Below are positions 24,106 to 31,473 of a stretch of DNA of 40,162 bases, piece after piece (the stretch's first letter is position 1; every line of letters begins with the position of its first letter). The notes beneath the pieces were generated by a model, which had not been told where the DNA came from, did no database searches, and saw only the letters and a program-made list of their open reading frames with translations. Source of the DNA: Streptomyces tailanensis (GTDB taxonomy: Bacteria; Actinomycetota; Actinomycetes; Streptomycetales; Streptomycetaceae); contig NZ_VTHJ01000074.1 in assembly GCF_008386495.1 (NCBI RefSeq), positions 1 through 40,162 on the forward strand, written 5' to 3'. Both the position numbers and the translations under genes were made by a program.

Positions 24106-24771
24106 ATGACGGCAGCACATTCCCCCGCCACCCCCACGCCCCCCACCGATCGCCCGCCGCTCGGGCTCCGCGAGCGGAAGAAGATCAAGACCCGTGAGGC
24201 GATCCGCACCGCGACCTACGCCTTGGTCAGGGAGCAGGGGTACGACGCCACGACGATCGAGCAGATCGCCGACCGCGCCGAGGTGTCGCCGTCGACCGTC
24301 TTCCGCTACTTCCCGACCAAGGAGGACATCGTCCTCACCGACGAGTACGACCCCGTCCTGATGGAGGAACTCCGGTCCCGGCCCGCCGACGAACCGTGGC
24401 CGGACACCATCCGGTACGTGATGCGGGAGGCCATCCGTACGGGCGTCGAGGAGGACCTGGAGGTGGCGAAGCTGCGCACCCATCTCATGGTCCAGGTCCC
24501 GGCGGTACGGTCCCGGATGATGGAAAGCATGTCGGTCACCGGCCGCATGGTCTGCACCGCCATCGCCGAGCGCACCGGCCGGGATCCGGAGAGCCTGGAG
24601 GTACGCGTCTACGCGATGGCCCTCATCGGCGGCCTCATGGAGACCTCCCTGTACTGGGCCGAGAACGGCCACCGCGACGACTTCGCCTCCCTCGTCGACC
24701 GCACGCTGGAGGTCCTGCAACACGGCCTCCCCACGAAGAGCCCCACGGAAAGCCGAACGGAAAACCACTGA
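24106..24771 (+). CDS. TetR-family regulator of the adjacent exporter
   Basis: 221 residues. The N-terminal helix-turn-helix lies in IRTATYALVREQGYDATTIE followed by QIADRAEVSPSTVFRYFPTK, the hallmark TetR DNA-binding domain with the F-x-Y-F recognition end. The remainder is helical with an all-alpha ligand-binding fold (AcrR-like; MALIGGLMETSLYWAENG). ATG 24106 gives a gene starting 4 bases after the exporter stop; ATG 24088, overlapping the exporter by 14 bases, is an alternative adding six residues. It probably binds the palindrome over the exporter's -10 box and so controls its own operon. The inducing ligand is unknown. Confidence 0.92.
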   Translation: MTAAHSPATPTPPTDRPPLGLRERKKIKTREAIRTATYALVREQGYDATTIEQIADRAEVSPSTVFRYFPTKEDIVLTDEYDPVLMEELRSRPADEPWPDTIRYVMREAIRTGVEEDLEVAKLRTHLMVQVPAVRSRMMESMSVTGRMVCTAIAERTGRDPESLEVRVYAMALIGGLMETSLYWAENGHRDDFASLVDRTLEVLQHGLPTKSPTESRTENH

Positions 24772-24804
24772 GTCCCGCCGCCCCCTCCATGCCATTCTGA
24801 CCAG

Positions 24805-25530
24805 GTGAACACACCCGAGATCCACGTCGAAATCGCCCCCGCGCTGGACCTGTTCGTCCCGCACGGCCGCCGCGGGGGCGCGACGCCCCTCGCCACCGAC
24901 GGGGTCTCGACCCTCGGCCATGTCATCGAGTCCCTCGGCATCCCGCTGACGGAGGTCGGCGCGCTGATCGTGGACGGCCACGAGGTGCCGGTGTCGCACA
25001 TCCCCGCCCACGGCGAGTCGGTACGCGTCCGCCCGGTCCGGCGCCCCCAGTCCGTTCCCGGCGCCCCGCTCCGCTTCCTCCTCGACGTCCACCTCGGCAC
25101 GCTCGCGCGGCGCCTGCGGCTATTGGGCGTCGACACGGCGTACGAGTCCACGGACATCGGCGACCCCGCGCTGGCCGTGCGCTCCGCCGCGGAGCGGCGC
25201 GTCATGCTCAGCCGCGACCGGGGGTTGCTGCGGCGGCGTGAGCTGTGGGCCGGGGCGTTCGTCTACAGCACGCGGCCGGAGGACCAACTCCGGGACATAC
25301 TGGACCGGTTCGCGCCCGAGTTGCGGCCCTGGACTCGGTGCACTGCTTGCAATGGGTTGCTGAAGCCGGCGACGAAGGAGGAGGTCGCCGACCGGTTGGA
25401 GGGCGGCACCCGGCGGTCGTACGACGTGTTCGCGCAGTGCGGGGAGTGTGGGCGGGCGTATTGGAAGGGCGCGCACCATGAGCAGTTGGAGGCGATCGTG
25501 CGGGAGGCGTTGACCATGCGGTCGGCGTGA
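24805..25530 (+). CDS. Ubiquitin-like / Mut7-C RNase-domain protein
   Basis: 241 residues. Residues about 1-82 look like a ThiS/MoaD-type ubiquitin fold, ending PAHGESVRVRPVRRP (the Ub-Mut7-C domain). From about 92 the Mut7-C domain begins, RFLLDVHLGTLARRLRLLGV, with further acidic positions in STDIGDPALA and VMLSRDRGLLRRRE; these PIN-like acidic residues are thought to give RNase activity. A zinc ribbon follows with the pairs CTAC and CGEC (about 178-215). The architecture is known from genome surveys, but its RNA target is not. GTG 24805 is used; CCAGG just upstream is a weak ribosome site. It follows the TetR gene after 33 bases and may share its transcript. Confidence 0.88.
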   Translation: MNTPEIHVEIAPALDLFVPHGRRGGATPLATDGVSTLGHVIESLGIPLTEVGALIVDGHEVPVSHIPAHGESVRVRPVRRPQSVPGAPLRFLLDVHLGTLARRLRLLGVDTAYESTDIGDPALAVRSAAERRVMLSRDRGLLRRRELWAGAFVYSTRPEDQLRDILDRFAPELRPWTRCTACNGLLKPATKEEVADRLEGGTRRSYDVFAQCGECGRAYWKGAHHEQLEAIVREALTMRSA

Positions 25531-25533
25531 GCG

Positions 25534-25600
25534 GGGTTGCCCGGGCGCCGTTGCGGGTCGGGCGTCACTTGCGGCTCCGCCGCGTGGGCGCGAGCAACCC
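25534..25600. terminator. Long-range stem after the Mut7-C gene
   Basis: GGGTTGC (25534-25540) pairs with GCAACCC (25594-25600), enclosing an inner GCGGC-TCC-GCCGC hairpin (25571-25583). It begins 4 bases after the stop codon and is the likely end of that transcription unit before the kinase operon. Confidence 0.45.
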
Positions 25601-25704
25601 ACCACAACCCGCACGTACGAACTCACCGCAAACACCCCGTCGGGGAGGGATTTCGCGGGACACTCTGGGGCATCCGCACCGAACCCCGAAATGAGGTGAG
25701 CGGG

Positions 25705-26697
25705 GTGCGTACACCCGTGAGTGACCCCATGAAGATCGGTCCGTACCGCATAGTCGGCCGACTGGGGTCGGGCGGCATGGGCTGGGTCTATCTCGGCCGC
25801 TCGCCCGCAGGGCGTGAGGTCGCCGTCAAGGTGGCCCGCCCCGAACTCGCCGCGGAACCCGAGTTCCGCGAACGCTTCGCCCGCGAGGTCGCCGCCGCCC
25901 GCGTGGTCAGCGGCGCGTACACCGCGGCCGTGGTGGACGCCGACACTGAGGCCGAACTGCCCTGGCTGGCCACGCTCTACGTGCCCGGCCCCTCCCTCGC
26001 GGAGGCGGTCCGCGCGGACGGTCCGCTGCCCGAGGCCCAGGTCCGTTCCCTCGGTGCCGGCCTGGTCGAGGCGTTGCAGGCCATCCATGCCGCGCACGTC
26101 GTCCACCGCGACCTCAAGCCCGCGAATGTCCTGCTCGCCGGTGACGGCCCCCGCGTCATCGACTTCGGTATCTCCCGCGTGGACGGCACCCCCGGCCTGA
26201 CCAGGGTCGGCATCGTCGTCGGCACCCCGCCGTTCATGTCGCCGGAGCAGATCAGGGGAGCCCGGGTCGGCCCGCCGAGCGATGTGTTCTCGCTGGGCGG
26301 GGTCCTGGTGTACGCGCTCACGGGGCGGCCGCCGCACGGCAGCGGAGAGGGGGTGCGGGCCGAGGTCGTACGAGGGACACCTCGACTCGACGGGGTTCCG
26401 GAGGGACTGCGGCCGATCGTCTCCCGGTGCCTGGCCAAGCGGCCCGAGGAGCGGCCCCGACTCGACGAGATCCTGGAGGAGTTGATGGCGGAGGCGCCGA
26501 CCGTGGTGGCGTGGCCGCCGCCGCAGGTGGCCCGGACCATCGAGGTGCGGTACGAGGAGTTGAAGGACCGGCATCGACGCCGTACGGGGACAAGTGAGTC
26601 CGTGCCCTCCTGCCTGCTGCTGCATGCCCAGGCGCTGCTCGACGCCGGGCTGACCGACGCCATGGTCGCCGAGGCGGTGGTCCGTGACGGCGCCTGA
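25705..26697 (+). CDS. Soluble PknB-type Ser/Thr protein kinase, first gene of the signalling operon
   Basis: 330 residues. A complete Hanks-type kinase domain: glycine loop GRLGSGGMGWVYLG, ATP lysine Lys42 (VAVKVARPE), catalytic Asp136 in VVHRDLKPANVL, metal Asp153 in IDFGIS, and MSPEQIRG at the end of the activation segment, which has several Thr/Ser. Unlike PknB it has no membrane span or outer domain; the last about 60 residues form a short helical tail (VARTIEVRYEELKDRHRRR) ending SVPSCLLLHAQALLDAGLTD. It should phosphorylate partners in the cytoplasm, most plausibly the proteins of this operon. GTG 25705 is preceded by GAGGTGAG; GTG 25696, GTG 25717 and ATG 25729 are other in-frame starts. 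Its stop overlaps the next gene by 14 bases. Confidence 0.92.
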   Translation: MRTPVSDPMKIGPYRIVGRLGSGGMGWVYLGRSPAGREVAVKVARPELAAEPEFRERFAREVAAARVVSGAYTAAVVDADTEAELPWLATLYVPGPSLAEAVRADGPLPEAQVRSLGAGLVEALQAIHAAHVVHRDLKPANVLLAGDGPRVIDFGISRVDGTPGLTRVGIVVGTPPFMSPEQIRGARVGPPSDVFSLGGVLVYALTGRPPHGSGEGVRAEVVRGTPRLDGVPEGLRPIVSRCLAKRPEERPRLDEILEELMAEAPTVVAWPPPQVARTIEVRYEELKDRHRRRTGTSESVPSCLLLHAQALLDAGLTDAMVAEAVVRDGA

Positions 26698-27184
26698 CTC
26701 CTACCCCGGCCGTGACTCGTACGCCGGGCGTGACTCCTACCCGGGGCGCAACCCCGAGATCTACGACCTCGGCACCCACTGGCGGCAGCTGGTGCAGAAC
26801 TGGGTGGCCCGGCGGAATTACCACACGGTTCACGACACCGTGTCCGTCTCCCTGCAATTCGATCTCCATGAAGCGGGGCGGATGGTCACGGTGAGATTCA
26901 TGACCACCAAGAAACTCCTCGTCGCCTTCGCCACGGACGGGAACTATCTACGACAGGACCAGCTCGCCATCGCCGCCGCGGCATCGAACGCATGGAATAC
27001 AGAACAACTGAACCCCATGCTTTCCGTGTGGGACGTACGAGGGCCGCGCCCCTGTCTCGCCGGGGTCTGTGACCTCCCGTTGACCTGCCGTATCACCCAG
27101 GCGGACTTCGACGCCCTGGCCAATGACTGGGTCGATCGGGCGCGACAGATGTTCAGTCGTTGCCATCAGGTGTTCAAGTTGTAG
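26684..27184 (+). CDS. YbjN-like / secretion-chaperone-fold protein with N-terminal repeats
   Basis: 166 residues. After MTAP come three tandem copies of D-S-Y-P/A-G-R/N (residues 5-22), encoded by three 18-bp repeats at 26696-26749. The rest is a single alpha/beta domain: VARRNYHTVHDTVSVSLQFD, MVTVRFMTTKKLLVAFATDG, LAIAAAASNAWNTEQLNPML and a final helix DALANDWVDRARQMFSRCHQ. The layout resembles YbjN-type domains related to type III secretion chaperones, which bind partner proteins; this is a fold-level guess. GTG 26684 overlaps the kinase gene by 14 bases, implying translational coupling and that the protein may be a substrate or adaptor of that kinase. Confidence 0.7.
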   Translation: MTAPDSYPGRDSYAGRDSYPGRNPEIYDLGTHWRQLVQNWVARRNYHTVHDTVSVSLQFDLHEAGRMVTVRFMTTKKLLVAFATDGNYLRQDQLAIAAAASNAWNTEQLNPMLSVWDVRGPRPCLAGVCDLPLTCRITQADFDALANDWVDRARQMFSRCHQVFKL

Positions 27185-27331
27185 AAGTGAAAGGAGAACC
27201 AAACGAAAATCACCGGAAGTCCGCCGGTGGAATTATCCAAACTCTTCCGGTCGCCCGGCCGTCTGCTCCACTATTGGGTGGGTCTTTCAGGGCCGCGGGG
27301 GCGTGCCTTTCAGGCCACGGGGGGTGGTGCG

Positions 27332-28486
27332 ATGCGTGCCGTCGGGCGTTCGGGTTTTCTCGGTGTGCTCGGTGTGCTCGGTGTGCTCGGTGTACTCGTG
27401 GGGTTGCTGGTCGTTCTGGTGCCGAGGGGAACCGCCTCGGCCGCGGGGGCCGTCGAGCCGTGCACCGATCCCGTCGTGGAGAAATGGCTGGCGTGCTGGG
27501 ACGAGAAGGTCGCCGACAACAGGCCGTACGTCGTCACGCTGAACGAGGAGCTGTCGCTGGTCGGGCCTGATCAGCGGCAGCGCTCGATTCTCAAGAACAA
27601 GGTCCAGGAACGCCGGCACCAGCTCGTGGTGGAGGTGCCGAAGGGCAGCCGTACGGGACCCGGCGGTACCGCACTGCTCGTCCTGGCCGGGGGCCGTATG
27701 GTCCATCCCGACGCGACCATCGACCGGGTACCGGCGTGGGCCGTCGACGAACTGCGCGACGCGGGGGTCTGCATCCCGCAGCAGCTGTGCAACCTGGTCA
27801 CCGAAAGCGACCGCGACACACAGCCGTTGACGGGCCGGAAGCTGATCGAGGACGGGCTCGTCGCCGACCTGTCCACCCACGTCAAAGCCATCGTCCCTGT
27901 GCCGCCGCCCCCGACCTCCGACGCCTCCGAGGCCGGCAAGCCCAATGAAACGAACAACAACGGACAGGCCGGCAACAACCCCGACCCCGACGAGGAAGCC
28001 TCCGACTACAGCACCTCCACCTGGACCGCCTTCTGGATGGCGCTGCTCCTCGCCCTGCTGCTCCTCGCCTTCGTGATCGTCGTCCGTCGCTCCCGGGGCC
28101 CCGTCGCGGTGGGCCACCGCGCGCCGCCCGGGCGGCCCGCCATCGGCCACGCCCGCGCCCCCGCCCACGCCGCCGCGCGCGGCGAGGAGAGCACCACCCG
28201 GCTGCGGGTCGCACCGACGCCGCGCCACGGCCGACAGGCGGGCGCCCGCCCGGCCCACGCCCGGACCGCGGTCGTACGCACCGAACTGCATCCGCAGGGC
28301 TACGTAGAAGTCGACCGGGTGCTCCACCGAGCGGTGTGGGCCGAGCCGGGCCGTCCGTCGCCCGCCCCCGGCTCACTCGTCGACGTCACCGACGCGCGCG
28401 AACGCGACTCCGACGTCCTCGACGCCGACGTCCTGTACGCGTTCCCGCCCACCGCCGCACGCCGCGCCAAGGGCACGCCCCGGTAA
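27332..28486 (+). CDS. Single-pass membrane protein with extracytoplasmic domain and basic cytoplasmic tail
   Basis: 384 residues from ATG 27332; GTG 27227 in the same frame would add 35 residues. The N-terminal FLGVLGVLGVLGVLVGLLVV hydrophobic run and ASAAGA form a signal peptide. The about 190-residue outer domain has four cysteines (PCTDPVVEKWLACWD; AGVCIPQQLCNLV), likely two disulfides, then a Pro/Asn-rich linker. One membrane helix (FWMALLLALLLLAFVIVVRR, about 233-254) leads to a tail rich in Arg, Ala and His and a helical end. The topology (sensor outside, tail inside) suits a receptor or scaffold for the surrounding kinases and VWA proteins. I do not recognise the family. A purine-rich GGGGGTGG precedes the ATG. 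Confidence 0.75.
   Translation: MRAVGRSGFLGVLGVLGVLGVLVGLLVVLVPRGTASAAGAVEPCTDPVVEKWLACWDEKVADNRPYVVTLNEELSLVGPDQRQRSILKNKVQERRHQLVVEVPKGSRTGPGGTALLVLAGGRMVHPDATIDRVPAWAVDELRDAGVCIPQQLCNLVTESDRDTQPLTGRKLIEDGLVADLSTHVKAIVPVPPPPTSDASEAGKPNETNNNGQAGNNPDPDEEASDYSTSTWTAFWMALLLALLLLAFVIVVRRSRGPVAVGHRAPPGRPAIGHARAPAHAAARGEESTTRLRVAPTPRHGRQAGARPAHARTAVVRTELHPQGYVEVDRVLHRAVWAEPGRPSPAPGSLVDVTDARERDSDVLDADVLYAFPPTAARRAKGTPR
27359..27394 (+). repeat. Four tandem 9-bp repeats inside the signal peptide
   Basis: CTCGGTGTG occurs three times in a row (27359-27385), followed by CTCGGTGTA (27386-27394). They encode L-G-V units of the hydrophobic core. Because each unit is 9 bp, gain or loss keeps the frame and only changes the helix length. 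Confidence 0.85.
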
Positions 28487-28539
28487 CCCAAGCAGCACCA
28501 TGAACAACAGAAACACCAGGAACATCAGGGGGACCACCG

Positions 28540-29301
28540 ATGCACAGCGAATACCCGCCCACCATGCCGGCGGAGTACGCCGACATCGAGTTCGAGAACA
28601 ACGCCCAGCGCATGCCGCTCGTGCTGTGCCTCGACACCTCCAGCTCCATGGCGGGCGCGCCCATACAGGCGCTCAACAACGCGCTCGCCGAGTGGACCCG
28701 GGAGCTCCACGACGACGTCAGCCTCAGCTACAGCGTGGAAGTCGCCGTCGTCACCTTCGGCGGGCAGGGCGTGGGCGCCTGGCGCGGGCCCCAGCTGCTC
28801 GACCCGCGCACCCGGGTGAGCCCCTTCATCCCGGCGCACGCCTTCCAGGCGCCGCAGCTCACCGCCGCCGGGGTCACGCTGATGACCGAGGCGCTGGAGC
28901 TGTCGATGCACATCGTCGCGGCCCGCAAGGCGGAGCTGCGGGCCTCGGGGCTGCAGTACTACCGGCCGCAGATCTGCCTCGTCACGGACGGACTGCCGAC
29001 CGACCCGACCGGTCATCTCACCGACTCCTGGCACCGGCTGGTCCCCGTTCTCGAGGAGGAGCAGCGGGCCCGGCGGTTCCGGCTGTACGCGATCGGGGTC
29101 GGCGGGATCACGGACATGGGAGAGCAGGTGCTGCGGGCGTTCGCGCCCAAGTTCAACGCGCGGTTGCAGGGATTCCCGTTCCGGGAGCTGCTCCAGATGA
29201 TGTCCGCGAGCGCCAACGCCGAACAGAAGGGGGCGGGGGACGAGGTGTTCGAGAAGATCTTCAGTCAGTTCAAGACGCAACGCCCGGCCTGGGAGGCGTG
29301 A
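28540..29301 (+). CDS. TerY-like von Willebrand factor A domain protein
   Basis: 253 residues, one cytoplasmic VWA domain. The metal-ion-dependent adhesion site is complete: D-x-S-x-S at residues 32-36 (VLCLDTSSSMAGAP), a Thr in AAGVTLMTEALEL, and the Asp in ICLVTDGLPTD. VWA domains bind partners through a Mg2+ held at this site. Together with the PP2C gene starting 2 bases after it and the kinase gene beyond, this matches the TerY-P triad (VWA, PP2C phosphatase, kinase with zinc-binding tail) associated with tellurite-resistance-type stress systems. ATG 28540 has a GGGGGA site. It probably acts as the scaffold on which the kinase and phosphatase work. Confidence 0.9.
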   Translation: MHSEYPPTMPAEYADIEFENNAQRMPLVLCLDTSSSMAGAPIQALNNALAEWTRELHDDVSLSYSVEVAVVTFGGQGVGAWRGPQLLDPRTRVSPFIPAHAFQAPQLTAAGVTLMTEALELSMHIVAARKAELRASGLQYYRPQICLVTDGLPTDPTGHLTDSWHRLVPVLEEEQRARRFRLYAIGVGGITDMGEQVLRAFAPKFNARLQGFPFRELLQMMSASANAEQKGAGDEVFEKIFSQFKTQRPAWEA

Positions 29302-29302
29302 G

Positions 29303-30115
29303 GTGACCGCCCCGACCGCGCCAACCGACCCATCCGCCCCGCCCTGGCGTATCCACGGGCTCAGCGTCGAAGGCTATCGGCACCGGCGCCAGGGCCTGCC
29401 CTGTCAGGACGCCTGCGCCTACGCCACCACCTCCCACGTCGCCGTGCTCGCCGTCGCCGACGGGGCGGGGAGCCGGCCGCGGTCGGAGGAAGGGGCGCAG
29501 CTGGCGGTGAAGCTCGCCGCGGAGCACTTCGCGCGGCGGGCCGGGGCGGCGGTGGAGGTGCGGCCCGGGGAAGCGGTGCACGAGCTGCTGCGGGACGCGC
29601 TGCACGACGTCAGCAAGGAGTTCCTGGACCGGACCGGCGCGGACGCGCAGGACTTCGCGACGACGCTGACCGTGGTGGTGCTCGCGCCGGGGTGGCTGGG
29701 GCATCTCAGCGTGGGGGACGGGTTCGTCGTCGTACGGGCGGGGACGGAGGACGGGGAGCGGCAGTTCCATCTGCTGCCGCAGGCCGCGGCGGCCAGCGAG
29801 TACAGCAACGAGACAGTGTTCCTGACCTCGCCGGACGTGGCCCGCTGGACGCACACCGAGTGCGTGGCGGACGACGGGCTCGACGGGGTGCTGCTGTCGA
29901 CGGACGGGCTCGCGCAGGCCATGCTCAACCGGCCGGCCGGCGGCGCCCAGTCCCCGAACACGTCCTTCGCCGACGCCGTCTTCCGCTCCCTCGACACCGC
30001 CGCCGAGGGTGACCAGGACAGTGGCCTCGCGGCGCTCCTCCGCTCGGACCGGCTCACGGCGCTGAACGCCGACGACAAGACCCTGCTGCGTGCCGTACGC
30101 ACGACCGGGAGATGA
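29303..30115 (+). CDS. PP2C-family Ser/Thr protein phosphatase
   Basis: 270 residues. PP2C metal-site motifs appear in order: GLPCQDACAYA near residue 35, AVLAVADGAGSRPRSEEGA with D-G-x-G-S, LGHLSVGDGFVVV, and GVLLSTDGLAQAM, with a late aspartate in LNADDKTLLRAV. The family removes phosphate from Ser/Thr using two Mn2+/Mg2+ ions in the cytoplasm. It is the second member of the VWA-PP2C-kinase triad and is expected to reverse phosphorylation by one or both kinases of the operon. The GTG start lies 2 bases after the VWA gene's stop, and GGAGG in CTGGGAGGCGTGAGGTG serves as ribosome site. A structured 197-base leader separates it from the next gene. Confidence 0.9.
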   Translation: MTAPTAPTDPSAPPWRIHGLSVEGYRHRRQGLPCQDACAYATTSHVAVLAVADGAGSRPRSEEGAQLAVKLAAEHFARRAGAAVEVRPGEAVHELLRDALHDVSKEFLDRTGADAQDFATTLTVVVLAPGWLGHLSVGDGFVVVRAGTEDGERQFHLLPQAAAASEYSNETVFLTSPDVARWTHTECVADDGLDGVLLSTDGLAQAMLNRPAGGAQSPNTSFADAVFRSLDTAAEGDQDSGLAALLRSDRLTALNADDKTLLRAVRTTGR

Positions 30116-30312
30116 GCGAGCGGGGCCTGCCGGTGACGGGCGGGGGCGGAGGCGGGGCGCGACCGGTGATGGCCCGCGACGCCGGGTGGCAGCGGACCAT
30201 CACCGGTGATGGCCCGTGACCACCCCGGCCCGTCACCGGCCGCGACCGGCACGACCCGTGACGATCGGCCCGACGAAACCGACGAAACCGACGAACACTC
30301 GGAGGTACGGCC
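30116..30312 (+). promoter_or_regulatory. Structured leader between phosphatase and kinase genes
   Basis: 197 bases without a gene, in an otherwise tight operon. GCCGGTGACGGGC (30129-30141) is exactly complementary to 30228-30240. Inside this loop, ACCGGTGATGGCCCG is repeated at 30162-30176 and 30202-30216 (40-base period). Three tandem 9-base units (CGACGAAAC twice, then CGACGAACA) fill 30271-30297 just before the GGAGG at 30301-30305. The layout suggests an RNA element that sets the kinase's expression relative to the phosphatase; no known riboswitch class is recognised. Confidence 0.5.
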
Positions 30313-31470
30313 ATGAGCGGCCGCACGGTCTTCCTCGACGGCAGGGCGGTCACCCTGGCCGAGCAGCCCCTCAAGGGCGGCGGGCAGGCGGCCGTGTTTC
30401 CGGTGGAGGGCGACGCGGGGATCGTCGTCAAGATCTACCGCGAGACACCCGGCGCGGACCAGGAGCGGCGGCTGACCCGCATGCTCACGATGTCCCCGCT
30501 CGCCGCCCGCCCCACCGACGCCAACCAGCCGCCCGAGCTGGCCTGGCCGACCGCGATAGCCCGCGGCGCGGACGGCGAGTTCCTCGGCTACGCGATGCGA
30601 CGCTTCGGCGAGCCCCAACACGTGCAGCTAGTCGGCCTGTTCACACGTGTACAGCGGCTCAAGCTCTTCCCCGGCCGGGCCGACTGGCGGTTCCTGCTGG
30701 GCATCGCCTGGAACCTCGCCTTCATGACGGCCCGGATGCATTACGACAACCTCGTCATCGGCGACTTCTCCAGCAGCAATGTCGTCGTCGACGCCAACGG
30801 CTTCGTCACGTTCCTCGACTGCGACTCCATCGCCTTCACCGACCCGGTCACCGGCGAACTGTTCCCCTGCCTGATGCACACCACCGACTACTCGTCCCCC
30901 GAGCGCCAGGCGGGCGGCCCCGCGACCCGGGAGAGCGACAACTTCGCCCTCGCGGTCCTCATCTACCAACTGCTCACCGCCGGGAACCATCCCTTCGGCG
31001 GCGTCCCGCACGAGAGCGCCTCGGAGTCGACGGTCAAGGACAACATCGCCGCGAGTATCTCCTACGTCGTCCGCCCGGAGATGGTCGTCATCCCGCGCGG
31101 CACCGTCGACCCCTCCGTCCTGCCGCCCGAACTGCTCACCCTCGCCCGGGCCGCCTTCGGTCCCGGCGTCCAGGCACCGGCCGCCCGGCCCCCGGCCGAG
31201 GCCTGGCTGCGCGCCCTTGACAAGGAGCGCGGCCAGGTACGGGCGTGCACGGTACGGCCGCTGCACACCTACGGCTCCCATCTGCCGACCTGCCCCTGGT
31301 GCACCCGGGCCGCGGTCACCGGCCACGACGTGTTCAACGGACCCCGGCCCACCCACGCCCACGTGCCGGTGCCCCCGCCGGACCAGGACCCGTCCCCGTA
31401 CGCCGCCCTGAAGGTGCTGGCCGTGGTGATGGGGGTCGTCCTGCTCATCGTGCTGCTGACCAACCTTTGA
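30313..31470 (+). CDS. Divergent tail-anchored protein kinase of the TerY-P triad
   Basis: 385 residues. The kinase fold is clear but altered: glycine loop LKGGGQAAVFPV, lysine in IVVKIYR, catalytic loop GDFSSSNVVVD (Asp151) in place of H-R-D-x-K-x-x-N, and LDCDS (Asp169, Asp171) in place of D-F-G. The usual HRD histidine/arginine are thus missing while the metal-binding Asn and Asp positions remain. A putative zinc-ribbon follows (VRACTVRPLHTYGSHLPTCP, with C-P-W-C at 327-330). The protein ends in one hydrophobic helix (residues about 364-383, VLAVVMGVVLLIVLLTNL), so it is a tail-anchored membrane kinase facing the cytoplasm. This matches the kinase of the TerY-P triad. GGAGG lies 7 bases before the ATG. 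The stop is only 3 bases from the convergent gene. Confidence 0.85.
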   Translation: MSGRTVFLDGRAVTLAEQPLKGGGQAAVFPVEGDAGIVVKIYRETPGADQERRLTRMLTMSPLAARPTDANQPPELAWPTAIARGADGEFLGYAMRRFGEPQHVQLVGLFTRVQRLKLFPGRADWRFLLGIAWNLAFMTARMHYDNLVIGDFSSSNVVVDANGFVTFLDCDSIAFTDPVTGELFPCLMHTTDYSSPERQAGGPATRESDNFALAVLIYQLLTAGNHPFGGVPHESASESTVKDNIAASISYVVRPEMVVIPRGTVDPSVLPPELLTLARAAFGPGVQAPAARPPAEAWLRALDKERGQVRACTVRPLHTYGSHLPTCPWCTRAAVTGHDVFNGPRPTHAHVPVPPPDQDPSPYAALKVLAVVMGVVLLIVLLTNL

Positions 31471-31473
31471 TTC

